64,000 nucleotides of DNA from the NCBI GenBank assembly GCA_023168345.1, contig AP025689.1:3740001-3804000 (forward strand). Direction: 5' to 3'. Of this stretch, positions 44,120 through 52,694 are shown one piece after another (within the stretch, counting starts at the first letter, position 1; every line of letters begins with the position of its first letter). The position numbers and the translations under genes are program-made. The notes below the pieces were generated by a model. That model made no database searches. It was given only the letters and a program-made list of their open reading frames with translations, and was not told the DNA's origin. This stretch comes from Lysinibacillus sp. PLM2 (GTDB taxonomy: Bacteria; Bacillota; Bacilli; Bacillales_A; Planococcaceae).

Positions 44120-45889
44120 ATGGAACGCTTTACTATAGAACATTTCCCTAAAACCCCTTTTCTTTTCTTTACTGGTAAAGGTGGCGTTGGAAAAACATCT
44201 GTCGCAAGCAGTCTGTCTATTTCAATGGCGAACGAAGGGAAAAAAGTATTGTTAATTAGTACAGATCCAGCGTCTAATTTACAAGATATTTTCAACCAAA
44301 CCCTCTATAATACACCGACAAAAATTGAAGGTGCAGAAAATCTATATGCACTCAATTTAGATCCTGAACTTGCAGCTCAAAAATATAAAGAACAAATGGT
44401 AGGTCCTTATCGTGGGAAATTACCTGAAGTTGTTCTTCAAAATATGGAAGAACAATTATCAGGTGCATGTACAGTTGAAATCGCTGCATTTAATGAGTTT
44501 GCACAACTTTTAACGAATCCTACATTGATTGAGCAATTTGATACCATTGTATTTGATACAGCACCAACCGGACATACGCTTCGTTTGTTACAACTCCCTT
44601 CCGCATGGTCTACATTTTTAGATGAAAATACAACAGGAACGTCTTGTTTAGGACCATTAAAAGGATTGGAACCACAACGTGAAATGTATAAAAAAGCTGT
44701 TTCACAACTAACGAATGCAGCTCAAACAGCATTAATACTTGTTACACGTCCAGAAACAAATCCGCTAAAAGAAGCTGCACGTGCATCCCACGAGCTATAT
44801 GATATAGGAATTCAAAACCAAATCGTCTTAATTAACGGATACATGCAAAATTTAAATCAAAATGACGACATCGAACAAGCATTTATTAATCGACAAAGTA
44901 AAGCATTAGAGGAAATGCCAGAACAATTGCAATCATTTGAGCATTATTACTTACCGTTTGTACCGTATTCTTTATCCAGTATTGAACTTATGCAAGCTTG
45001 GATAACAGATGAAGAAGTATTACACGAAATTGCATCGGTAGAAGATACGTCGATTCCTAAAATTGAGCAAATGATTATGGATTATTTACAACGCAAACCC
45101 AAACTTATTTTCACAATGGGTAAAGGTGGCGTCGGAAAAACAACCGTTGCTTCATACATTGCCCTTCGACTAGCTGAAGAAGGCCTAAGCGTTCATCTAA
45201 CAACGACAGACCCTGCAGCTCATCTTAATTGGACGTTTGGTGATGAAACAGTAGAAAATTTAACCGTTAGTCGAATTGATCCAAAAGTAGAAGTGTCGAA
45301 TTATGAAGCAGAGGTACTCGCAAAAGCAAGTGAAACGATGAATGAAGAAGGATTAGCATTTGTAAAAGAAGACTTGGCATCCCCTTGTACAGAGGAAATC
45401 GCCGTATTCCGAGCGTTTGCTAATGTTGTAGAAGACCATCAGGATGAAATCATTATAATTGATACAGCACCTACTGGTCATACACTTTTATTACTCGATG
45501 CAACTGAAAGCTATCACCGTGAAATTAGTCGCTCACAAGGTGATATTCCAGCTTCAGTTTCAAATCTATTACCGCGTTTACGTGATGCAAATTATACAAG
45601 TGTTGCGATTACAACATTGTCAGAAGCAACACCAGTTTATGAAGCAACACGTTTACAAGAAGATTTAAAACGAGCTGGTCTATCTGTCGATTGGTGGATT
45701 GTGAATCAAAGCTTTACAACCGTTAGTACAACTAGCAAGATACTTAAACAAAAACAACAGTCTGAATCGAAATGGCTTCAAGAAATACAATTAATTAGTA
45801 AGGATCGTTATGTAACAATTCCGTGGGTAAAAACTGCACCTTTAGGAATTAAAGGATTACATCAACTTAAAGGAGAGTTAATTAAATGA
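44120..45889 (+). CDS. arsA: Arsenite-efflux ATPase ArsA
   Basis: A 589-residue ATPase with two homologous halves. Each starts with a P-loop (FTGKGGVGKTSVAS and MGKGGVGKTTVASY), has signal DTAPTGHTLRLLQLP or DTAPTGHTLLLLDA, and conserved Cys (GACTVEIAAFNEF, SPCTEEIAVFRAF). ArsA normally powers ArsB, which is encoded in the converging operon at 49670-50965 and not here. ATG follows AAAGGAG. The stop overlaps the next gene's ATG by four bases. Confidence 0.95.
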   Translation: MERFTIEHFPKTPFLFFTGKGGVGKTSVASSLSISMANEGKKVLLISTDPASNLQDIFNQTLYNTPTKIEGAENLYALNLDPELAAQKYKEQMVGPYRGKLPEVVLQNMEEQLSGACTVEIAAFNEFAQLLTNPTLIEQFDTIVFDTAPTGHTLRLLQLPSAWSTFLDENTTGTSCLGPLKGLEPQREMYKKAVSQLTNAAQTALILVTRPETNPLKEAARASHELYDIGIQNQIVLINGYMQNLNQNDDIEQAFINRQSKALEEMPEQLQSFEHYYLPFVPYSLSSIELMQAWITDEEVLHEIASVEDTSIPKIEQMIMDYLQRKPKLIFTMGKGGVGKTTVASYIALRLAEEGLSVHLTTTDPAAHLNWTFGDETVENLTVSRIDPKVEVSNYEAEVLAKASETMNEEGLAFVKEDLASPCTEEIAVFRAFANVVEDHQDEIIIIDTAPTGHTLLLLDATESYHREISRSQGDIPASVSNLLPRLRDANYTSVAITTLSEATPVYEATRLQEDLKRAGLSVDWWIVNQSFTTVSTTSKILKQKQQSESKWLQEIQLISKDRYVTIPWVKTAPLGIKGLHQLKGELIK

Positions 45890-46170
45890 AAATCAGTCCA
45901 GAAGGTAAAAATTATTTAGTTCAAGTTTTAGCGGATTCAGAGGTGAAAACACTTCGTTTCTACGGTATTGCAGGTTGCTGTGGTGTTAATCTAGGAGTTG
46001 ACCTAAAAGCTGCAGAAGAAAATGATACAGTTGAAACAATTGAAGAAATCGAAGTTGCTATCGACCCAAGTATTGCTCCTCAGTTAACCGATGTCACAAT
46101 CCATGCAGAAGAAGAAAACGGTGAGATTGGTTTAGTATTAATTGGTTATAATCCAACTTCTTGTTGTTAA
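45886..46170 (+). CDS. HesB/IscA-like small protein with paired cysteines, ars-operon encoded
   Basis: A 94-residue protein with the A-type/HesB-like fold pattern. The family's cysteine positions are replaced by GIAGCCGVNLGVD and the C-terminal NPTSCC, giving two Cys-Cys pairs. It is translationally coupled to arsA (ATGA) and followed by arsM after 12 bp. Direct As(III) binding or delivery to ArsM is a plausible role (inference); an Fe-S carrier role is the alternative. The function is not established. Confidence 0.75.
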   Translation: MKISPEGKNYLVQVLADSEVKTLRFYGIAGCCGVNLGVDLKAAEENDTVETIEEIEVAIDPSIAPQLTDVTIHAEEENGEIGLVLIGYNPTSCC

Positions 46171-46182
46171 GGAGGAACTAAA

Positions 46183-46983
46183 ATGAAACGTGAAGATGAT
46201 ATTCGACAAGCTGTTCGTGACAATTATACAAAAGTAGCTATTAAATTAAATAGCTCTAATAATTGTTGCGCCCCGAACTGTTGTGATCCAAGTGAAAATC
46301 AATCAATAACAATTGATGAACTATCACAAAAAATGGGTTATACAGCTGAAGAACTGGCTTCAATTCCTGACGGTGCAAATATGGGGCTTAGCTGTGGTAA
46401 TCCACAAGCTATTGCTGACTTAAAGAAAGGCGAAATAGTTGTAGATTTGGGTTCTGGTGGAGGCTTTGATTGCTTCCTTGCTTCACCTAAAGTTGGTCCA
46501 ACCGGCAAAGTTATCGGTATTGATATGACACCCGAAATGATTAGTAAAGCACGTCGTAATGCTGAAAAGCCTGGTTTTAATAACGTGGAATTTCGTTTAG
46601 GAGAAATTGAACATATGCCAATTGTTGATTCGTCAGTCGATGTCATTATTTCAAATTGTGTTATTAACTTATCACCGAATAAACCACAGGTATTTAAGGA
46701 AGCATATCGTATTTTAAAATCAGGTGGCCGAGTAGCTATCTCAGATGTAATCTTAACTACTGAATTACCTGAAAGCTACCTAAACGATATGAACTTATAT
46801 TCTGGTTGTATTTCAGGTGCAATTTCAATCAAAACATATGAAGAATACTTAAAAGATGCAGGATTCATAGATATTCAAATTATTCCAAAAGATGAATCAA
46901 AAGAGTTTATTCGTGAATGGCAACCTAACTACGATTTAGAAAACTATATCGTATCTGCTATCATCCAAGCAAAGAAGGCATAA
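46183..46983 (+). CDS. arsM: Arsenite S-adenosylmethionine methyltransferase ArsM
   Basis: A 266-residue methyltransferase that methylates As(III) to volatile or less toxic forms. It has N-terminal Cys-rich NCCAPNCCDPS, the family's SIPDGANMGLSCGNP, SAM motif VVDLGSGGGFDCFLASPKVG, GIDMTPEMISKAR, then NCVINLSPNKPQVFKEAYRI and YSGCISGA. The catalytic Cys residues (SCGNP, NCVINL, SGCIS) are all present. ATG follows AAGGAGG. Confidence 0.94.
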   Translation: MKREDDIRQAVRDNYTKVAIKLNSSNNCCAPNCCDPSENQSITIDELSQKMGYTAEELASIPDGANMGLSCGNPQAIADLKKGEIVVDLGSGGGFDCFLASPKVGPTGKVIGIDMTPEMISKARRNAEKPGFNNVEFRLGEIEHMPIVDSSVDVIISNCVINLSPNKPQVFKEAYRILKSGGRVAISDVILTTELPESYLNDMNLYSGCISGAISIKTYEEYLKDAGFIDIQIIPKDESKEFIREWQPNYDLENYIVSAIIQAKKA

Positions 46984-46986
46984 ATT

Positions 46987-47181
46987 ATGACTGTTAATCA
47001 TTCCAGTACATTAACAATTGAGTATTTCCAGTCCTATATTCAATTAGTGATGAATAGTAGAGAACTTTCGCTTGAAGAAGCAACACAATTTATAGATCAA
47101 TTCTTCTTTAGTGGTGACCTTTTAGTATACGGTACAGAGACAAAAAATAATTTTGAATTAGCGATTAATAGCTTTAAATAA
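46987..47181 (+). CDS. Small ars-operon protein of unknown function
   Basis: 64 residues; ATG 46987 lies three bases after the arsM stop and is preceded by AGAAGG within arsM. The sequence (TIEYFQSYIQLVMNSRELSL, then DQFFFSGDLLVYGTE) shows no Cys, membrane segment or known domain. Its place at the end of the arsenic operon suggests an accessory role in As metabolism; this is guilt by association only. Confidence 0.6.
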   Translation: MTVNHSSTLTIEYFQSYIQLVMNSRELSLEEATQFIDQFFFSGDLLVYGTETKNNFELAINSFK

Positions 47182-47310
47182 TAATTCAGTATCTAGCATT
47201 TAATTATTTCAGCAGTATGTTAACTATTCTTTTTGAATCATTACTCAAGCAAGGAGAAACTGAATAGATACTAATATTTATATATATTTGTAAAGTTTTG
47301 ATGACTCTCT

Positions 47311-47333
47311 AATGGGCCATTTAATGGAATAAC
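47311..47333 (+). repeat. Dispersed repeat, partial copy
   Basis: AATGGGCCATTTAATGGAAT plus AAC matches the CCTTTAATNGAATAAC end of the repeat family. Confidence 0.5.
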
Positions 47334-47356
47334 AGTAAATAAAATAGGCATGTAAA

Positions 47357-47408
47357 AAAACACCCCGCTGAATCGTATTAGATTGACTATACGATTCAGG
47401 GGGTTTTT
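47357..47408. terminator. Bidirectional terminator between the converging ars operons
   Basis: CCCCGCTGAATCGTAT pairs with ATACGATTCAGGGG across an 10-base loop, with A-tracts before and T-tracts after. It ends both the arsRDA operon and the arsN transcript. Confidence 0.9.
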
Positions 47409-47442
47409 CTTTTTAGAAGACATATGAAAAGTTAAAGTGTTT

Positions 47443-47943
47443 TTAACTCACACCAACCACTTTACTTCTTCTCTCTAAAAATATATTGTCCCGCCAGACC
47501 CCATCTCTTTTACCGATTTTTTCCCGAATACCTACAACTTTAAATCCATTTTTCTTATGTAAATGGATGCTTGCTTCATTTTCTAAAAAGATTTTTGCTT
47601 CTAAAGTCCAAAAGCCTTGTTCTTCTGATTTGTTGATTAAAGTTTGAAGAAGTAAGTTTCCGATTCCCTTACCCTTAGCATTTGGATGAATATATATACT
47701 AATTTCTCCTACACCGGAGTATACTTTTCTTAATGAAACTGGAGTAAGCTTACACCACCCTAAAATTGTTGATTCTTCATGTACGACTAATGAACATTCT
47801 AGATTCGCATTACTAATCCAATGTTCAAATGTAGAAGGAGCTTGTGTTTCAAAGGTTGCAATTCTCGTTGCAATACCTGCCTCGTAAATAAATTTAACCT
47901 GTTCCCAATCCTCATTTGTAACTTTTCTAATACTGATTGTCAT
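47443..47943 (-). CDS. arsN: ArsN-type GNAT N-acetyltransferase
   Basis: A 166-residue GNAT enzyme of the phosphinothricin/arsinothricin acetyltransferase group. The N-terminal FIYEAGIATRIATFET is a hallmark of ArsN1, and the acetyl-CoA loop is GKGIGNLLLQTLI. NEASIHLHKKNGFKVVGIRE and GVWRDNIFLER follow. ArsN1 detoxifies arsinothricin, an organoarsenical antibiotic. It lies 18 bp after the phosphatase gene and shares its operator. Confidence 0.85.
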   Translation of the reverse strand: MTISIRKVTNEDWEQVKFIYEAGIATRIATFETQAPSTFEHWISNANLECSLVVHEESTILGWCKLTPVSLRKVYSGVGEISIYIHPNAKGKGIGNLLLQTLINKSEEQGFWTLEAKIFLENEASIHLHKKNGFKVVGIREKIGKRDGVWRDNIFLERRSKVVGVS

Positions 47944-47961
47944 TGTTACTAACCTCCAAAT

Positions 47962-48390
47962 TTATGCATTAGGGAAGATTCGTTTTAATGCTTCTTTCAT
48001 TTGTGGTTTTACTTTAATTTTAGGTCTAGCAGTCATGGCAATTTCTTCTGCTTCTTCAATTGTATCAGCCTTACCTAAAGTTAATAATGTACCAATTGCC
48101 ACAGTTCCTGTGCGGTTACTTCCTCCTTGACAGTGGAAGTAAACATTCTTACCTTCATTATAAGCATTTACAACGTTCGTAATAGATTCTTTGATAGATT
48201 CATCTTGTTGATCTGCATCATCTACAATAGGACTGTGAATACGATTGTATTTTGTTTCTTCTTGTGGTGCTTCTGCTCTTAAATCGAAAATAGTATCTAT
48301 TTTTTCATTTTCCATCACATCATTAATATCATCTGCCCCACCGATGAAAATTCGGCCATTTAATAATACATGATAATTTCTATTGGTCAT
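47962..48390 (-). CDS. Dual-specificity/tyrosine phosphatase-like protein in the ars island
   Basis: 142 residues from ATG 48390, preceded by CTGGAG; an upstream in-frame extension has no such site. The active-site loop VYFHCQGGSNRTGTVAIG is a true HCx5R signature, with general-acid Asp candidates in IVDDADQQDE. In the ars cluster it may act on a phosphorylated or arsenylated substrate, but this is unproven. It is followed by arsN. Confidence 0.8.
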   Translation of the reverse strand: MTNRNYHVLLNGRIFIGGADDINDVMENEKIDTIFDLRAEAPQEETKYNRIHSPIVDDADQQDESIKESITNVVNAYNEGKNVYFHCQGGSNRTGTVAIGTLLTLGKADTIEEAEEIAMTARPKIKVKPQMKEALKRIFPNA

Positions 48391-48434
48391 TTTTTTAATC
48401 TCCAGTCTCATATTATTAGTGTTTATACTACCAA

Positions 48435-48460
48435 TATAGATAAGCAATTGCTTATCTATA
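48435..48460. promoter_or_regulatory. 26-bp perfect palindrome, ArsR operator candidate
   Basis: TATAGATAAGCAA / TTGCTTATCTATA is perfect over 26 bp, 45 bp upstream of the phosphatase start. It shares ATAAGCAA with the two arsR operator candidates. It follows a separate terminator, so it is more likely an operator than a terminator. Confidence 0.6.
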
Positions 48461-48473
48461 TTTTAAAAGAAAA

Positions 48474-48494
48474 CCAAGAGAAGAACTCTCTTGG
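48474..48494 (-). terminator. Terminator after arsC
   Basis: CCAAGAGAG / CTCTCTTGG-type stem followed on the minus strand by TTTTCTTTT, 12 bp past the arsC stop. Confidence 0.75.
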
Positions 48495-48505
48495 CATTTA
48501 AATTA

Positions 48506-48928
48506 TTATTCGCCTGTTTCAGCAAATCTTTTTATTCTTTCACCAACTTCATCACGAACACGCTGGAATACTGACCATTTTTCTTCATCTGTTCCTTGTG
48601 CTTTAGCTGGATCATCAAATCCCCAATGTTCACGTTTTACAGAAGGTGGTGTAACTGGGCATTTATCTGCTGCATCTCCACATAAGGTAACGACTAGATC
48701 CGCATTATTTAGAGTTTCAAAGTCAATAATATCCGACGTTTGATTCGAAATATCAATTCCAATTTCATTCATAGCTTTCACAGCATTAGGATTCAATCCA
48801 TGTGCTTCAATTCCAGCACTTTTTACCTCCCATTCATCTGAAGGTAATACTTTCTTTGCCCAACCTTCTGCCATTTGGCTTCGACAAGAGTTTCCTGTAC
48901 ATAAGAAGTATAATGTTTTTTTCGCCAT
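48506..48928 (-). CDS. arsC: Thioredoxin-coupled arsenate reductase ArsC
   Basis: A 140-residue LMW-phosphatase-like arsenate reductase. P-loop [16 protein letters not shown] with C10 and C15, then [12 protein letters not shown] with C83 and C90, the redox cascade of the Bacillus/S. aureus type. [17 protein letters not shown] completes the family pattern. It is last in the arsR-arsB-fusion-arsC operon. ATG follows AAAGGAG. Confidence 0.95.
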   Translation of the reverse strand: MAKKTLYFLCTGNSCRSQMAEGWAKKVLPSDEWEVKSAGIEAHGLNPNAVKAMNEIGIDISNQTSDIIDFETLNNADLVVTLCGDAADKCPVTPPSVKREHWGFDDPAKAQGTDEEKWSVFQRVRDEVGERIKRFAETGE

Positions 48929-48966
48929 GTTGTAATTTCTCCTTTTATATCTTTCGACTTTAATAG

Positions 48967-49656
48967 TTACTTTAGTATGTCGCTATGTTCAACGTAATAT
49001 AAATCGTCTAATAAGTCTTCATACTCAACCCCACAAGCCCAGGCTAAACGATGAATGAAGAACTTAGATGGTTCTGTTAAATTATTTTCTGTTTTAGAAA
49101 GATAGTCATCATTTATATTTAGTTTTTTTTCTAAATCTTGAATACTTAATCCTTTTTGTTCACGAAGTTTTTGAATGCGTGCTCCGAAATCATCTTTTCG
49201 TTTAAGGTAATTCAGTTTTGTATTATTAGCATCAAATGCAACTCCTGTGTCCCCTTGAATAAACTTTATAATAGTCGCTTCAATTTCATCTCTTATACGT
49301 CTAAATTCATCAAGTACTTCTTCCTCGGTTCCACGTGCCTTTGCAGGATCATCAAATGACCAATGATAATGGCCTGCTCTTGGTAGGATAGCCGGACAAC
49401 CCTCTTTTGCATCTTTACATAGGGTAACAACAAAATCGACTTGAGTAATTAATTTCGCACTCACTACGTCTGATGTTTGATTAGAAATATCAATACCTTT
49501 TTCTTTCATGACTTCAACTGCTAATGGATGTAATCCTCTTGGTTCAATTCCAGCGCTATAAACATCATACCCGCTTCCTAAATATTTCTTTGCAAATCCT
49601 TCTGCCATTTGGCTTCTACAAGAGTTTCCTGTACATAAAAAATAAATTGATGCCAT
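48967..49656 (-). CDS. ArsC-like reductase fused to an XRE helix-turn-helix domain
   Basis: 229 residues, about 90 more than ArsC. Residues 1-135 form the thioredoxin-coupled ArsC: C8 in [17 protein letters not shown]80/C87 in [12 protein letters not shown] and [16 protein letters not shown]. After a linker, residues 156-210 are an XRE/HTH_3 domain ([20 protein letters not shown] then [10 protein letters not shown]). All redox Cys are present, so the reductase should work; the HTH could make it an arsenate-state sensor. No frameshift or stop separates the halves, so the fusion is real in this sequence. Confidence 0.85.
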   Translation of the reverse strand: MASIYFLCTGNSCRSQMAEGFAKKYLGSGYDVYSAGIEPRGLHPLAVEVMKEKGIDISNQTSDVVSAKLITQVDFVVTLCKDAKEGCPAILPRAGHYHWSFDDPAKARGTEEEVLDEFRRIRDEIEATIIKFIQGDTGVAFDANNTKLNYLKRKDDFGARIQKLREQKGLSIQDLEKKLNINDDYLSKTENNLTEPSKFFIHRLAWACGVEYEDLLDDLYYVEHSDILK

Positions 49657-49669
49657 GTGTAATCTCTCC

Positions 49670-50965
49670 TTAGAAAATTAGTAGTGTTATAAACAAGCCG
49701 AATAACGTGATAAATAGGATTGGTATTGTTAGCACAATACCCGTTTTAAAATAAGTACCCCAAGAGATTTTGACACCTTTTTGAGATAGAACATGTAGCC
49801 ATACTAATGTTGCGAGTGAACCAATTGGTGTTATTTTGGGACCTAAATCAGAGCCGATAACATTTGCATATATAAGAGCTTCTCTTACAATTCCAGTAGT
49901 ATTCGTTTCAGCAATAGCTAATGCGTCAATCATTACAGTTGGCATATTGTTCATAACAGAAGACAAGATTGCAGCGATAAAGCCCATTGCCATCGTTGCG
50001 ACAAATAAACCTTGATTAGCAAATGTTTCAATCAAACTAGCTAACGAATCCGTGAGCCATGCATTTCCTAAACCATATACAACCACATACATTCCAATTG
50101 AGAAAAACACGATATTCCACGGTGCGCCTTTAATTACGGCTTTTGTATTTACAACACTACTTCTTCTAGCCATTAGTAAAAAGAAGATAGCGATAATTCC
50201 AGCAACAATAGATACTGGAGTGTTAATAAACTCACTCATGAAATAACCGATTAGTAATAACCCGAGAACATACCACGAAAGGTGGAACATTTTTAAATCC
50301 TTAATAGCTTCGTGCGGTTTTCTTAACTTAGATAAATCGTACTCTTTCGGAATACTTTTTCTAAAATAAATTAATAAAACTGTAATTGTTGCAATCAATG
50401 AAAATATGTTTGGAATAATCATCCTTGAAGCATATTCGACAAACCCAATGTTAAAGAAATCCGCAGATACAATATTCACCAAGTTACTGACAACGAATGG
50501 TAACGAAGTAGTATCCGCTATAAACCCACTTGCCATGATAAACGGAAAAATCATTGCTTCTTTAAAATTTAAATTTCGAACCATCGCTAATACAATCGGC
50601 GTTAAAATCAATGCTGCTCCATCATTTGCAAATAATGCTGCGACAATTGCTCCTAAAATACTTACATAGACGAACATTTTAATGCCATTACCTTTTGCAG
50701 CTCTTGCCATGTGTAATGCTGCCCATTCAAATAAACCAATTTCATCTAAAATTAGTGAAATCAGAATAATTGCTACAAAAGATAAAGTTGCGTTCCATGT
50801 AATTCCAATTACTTCAGAAACATCATTAAAGTCAACAACACCAACTATTAAAGCTAGAATTGCGCCTCCACAAGCAGTCCATCCGATGTTCAACCCTTTT
50901 GGCTGCCAGATGACAATAATAAGTGTTACTAAAAAAATGACTGTTGCTAAAATAGCAGTTACCAC
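49670..50965 (-). CDS. arsB: Arsenite efflux permease ArsB
   Basis: A 431-residue, 11-12-segment transporter of the ArsB/NhaD (ion transporter) superfamily. Motifs include [55 protein letters not shown] and [20 protein letters not shown]. It exports As(III), alone or with ArsA from the other operon. Its start lies 14 bp after arsR. Confidence 0.93.
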   Translation of the reverse strand: MVTAILATVIFLVTLIIVIWQPKGLNIGWTACGGAILALIVGVVDFNDVSEVIGITWNATLSFVAIILISLILDEIGLFEWAALHMARAAKGNGIKMFVYVSILGAIVAALFANDGAALILTPIVLAMVRNLNFKEAMIFPFIMASGFIADTTSLPFVVSNLVNIVSADFFNIGFVEYASRMIIPNIFSLIATITVLLIYFRKSIPKEYDLSKLRKPHEAIKDLKMFHLSWYVLGLLLIGYFMSEFINTPVSIVAGIIAIFFLLMARRSSVVNTKAVIKGAPWNIVFFSIGMYVVVYGLGNAWLTDSLASLIETFANQGLFVATMAMGFIAAILSSVMNNMPTVMIDALAIAETNTTGIVREALIYANVIGSDLGPKITPIGSLATLVWLHVLSQKGVKISWGTYFKTGIVLTIPILFITLFGLFITLLIF

Positions 50966-50979
50966 TAAATTCCCTCTCC

Positions 50980-51333
50980 TTACTCACATGAGATGCGTAA
51001 ACCATGTTCTTCTAGTTCTTGTAGATAATAGTCTTGGTTAGGGAGATGCTTTAATAAACTACGAATTAAAGGGTAGAAATTAGAATCTCTATTCAACGAA
51101 TAAACAATCCATTGTCCTTTTCTTGCTTCAATAACTAAACCAGCATCTTTCAATTTACGAATATGTTGACTAATTGCTGGTTGACTAACTTTAAAAACCT
51201 CTACAAATTCACATACACAATAGTCATTCGTTTCCAACATTTTAATCATTGTTAATCTTGTTTTATCGCCTAATAGCTTCAAAATCAACGCTGTTTCATC
51301 TATTTCCATTATCGAAGTTTGCAACATAAGCAC
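50980..51333 (-). CDS. arsR: ArsR-family repressor heading the arsB operon
   Basis: A 117-residue ArsR-type winged-helix repressor with the As(III) site [11 protein letters not shown] and the reading helix [16 protein letters not shown]. It differs from the other ArsR of this island in its C-terminus ([19 protein letters not shown]). An operator candidate lies upstream at 51356-51380. ATG 51333 (first Met) or the next Met (IMEIDETA) could be used; the upstream AGGGAGG favours the first. Confidence 0.92.
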   Translation of the reverse strand: MLMLQTSIMEIDETALILKLLGDKTRLTMIKMLETNDYCVCEFVEVFKVSQPAISQHIRKLKDAGLVIEARKGQWIVYSLNRDSNFYPLIRSLLKHLPNQDYYLQELEEHGLRISCE

Positions 51334-51355
51334 CTCCCTAAGAAATTTAAATATT

Positions 51356-51380
51356 AGTATATAAATATTTGCTTATATAA
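51356..51380. promoter_or_regulatory. ArsR operator candidate of the arsB operon
   Basis: Reverse complement TTATATAAGCAAATATTTAT shares its core with the arsRDA site at 43307-43328. It lies 23 bp upstream of arsR. Confidence 0.6.
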
Positions 51381-51530
51381 TAATGCACTTATATATATAA
51401 TGCAATTGTTTTCATGTAAATTTTTTATTAAGAAAAAACATTTGAAGCTTTTGAAGTAAGCTGCCCTGATAGTTTAAATACATTCTTTTACAATCACACC
51501 TAAATTTTAACGTGAATTTCCATATTTCTT

Positions 51531-51597
51531 TGAAGGTGTTGTTCAACAATATGGACCTATACATGAGAAAAAGCACAATTCTTGTTGCAGAATTGTT
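51531..51597 (+). repeat. Dispersed repeat, truncated by an insertion
   Basis: GAAGGTGTTGTTCAACAATATG leads to the stem AGCACAATTCTTGTTGCAGA and ATTGT, matching the 42550 copy up to base 51596. The CCTTTA-GAATAAC tail is missing here but resembles CCTTATGTTGAATAAC at 56172-56187, on the far side of the introns. Confidence 0.55.
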
Positions 51598-51735
51598 GGC
51601 AATAGGTAAGCGTTTGATATTATCTCCAGCTTTTCCCCTGCTCCACACGGAACGTGATAGTTTCCCATCATTCCGCGTTCCATCTAGCGATGGCTTTGTT
51701 AATTATAAGTTTCAAGTTACTCTAAGTGATTTGGG

Positions 51736-52694
51736 TTATTCAATTCGTTCTAGCTCACATTTCTTCCGATATTTATTGATTTTCTCAACCATCGGTTGTG
51801 ATATTTCCAAATTCTTTATTAGTGTGTTTATCTTAGTTTTGTCAGTCATATGGATTAACTTATGAACATCTTTATGGAGGATGCGTAGGTTATTAAACTT
51901 GTCATTTCCACCTAGATACAGAGGAATATAGTGGTGACAGTGTACATCTTGAGCTTGAAGGAATATACCTGTAATTTCACAGTTTCCTTTTTTCATACTG
52001 TATCGACTAATCCTATTGTCCATATATTCAACACTGCGTGTCAGAATCGTCGATTCCATCAGTAAGGCTATTTCTTGCTTGATATTTTTGTGTAGATTTT
52101 TATAAATCTGCCCTCGACCTTCAACCGTGAATGGTGTTAGACTTTGCGTAAAGCAAATGGTATTTTTCGTCTGAACATTCGCTAGTGGATAAAGATAAAT
52201 ACCAGCAATTTTAAATGTCTTACATCCCAAACTATAAAATTTTTTATAGGATGGGGGTGGATTCGTTGGATGTGCATACTTCCCGATTGACCTAAGACGA
52301 TTGTACATCATTGCACTGATTTCATAGGCAAGACGTGAGAACGCTAAGTTGACGTGTGTCGCTCTATTAAAGTAATTATGTAACCCTAAGACAAAGCTAT
52401 TGAAACGCATAGCGTTTTGAATGGTTGGTGAAGAACGAAGTTCTTTCACTCGTTCCTTCGCTTCAGCTTTTATTTTCTGTATCTTTTCGGCACGAACAAA
52501 AGTGTGAGCCACTCGCTTTTTACCTTTTCTATTTGCGCGAATGGTAAATCCAAGAAAAGCTGATTCATTTTTACGTAGGTTAATAATCTTCGATTTTTCT
52601 GGTGAAATATCGAGTTTTAACCGTTCTTTCAGAAATAGCTTTACAGCATGAAACCACCTTTCGGCGGTTTTTGCATCTCGACAGAGAATTTTAA
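51736..52694 (-). CDS. LtrA-type reverse transcriptase/maturase of the outer intron, 3' exon
   Basis: C-terminal part of the outer intron's RT: continues directly after the inner intron with KILCRDAKTAERWFHAVKLF, ISPEKSKIINLRKNESAFLG, the maturase region, and a C-terminal HNH-type endonuclease (CEITGIFLQAQDVHCHHYIP, then HKDVHKLIH). Joined to 54564-55401 it totals 598 codons in frame. Without splicing of the inner intron this half is not expressed. Confidence 0.85.

Noticed and set aside
47962-48447. Upstream start (MLIYIGSIN) for the phosphatase
   Set aside because: It would place the start inside the 26-bp palindrome; ATG 48390 has a good CTGGAG site.
48435-48460. Palindrome taken as a terminator
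   Set aside because: A separate terminator with T-run lies at 48474-48494; the palindrome precedes a start codon and shares the ArsR core, favouring an operator.
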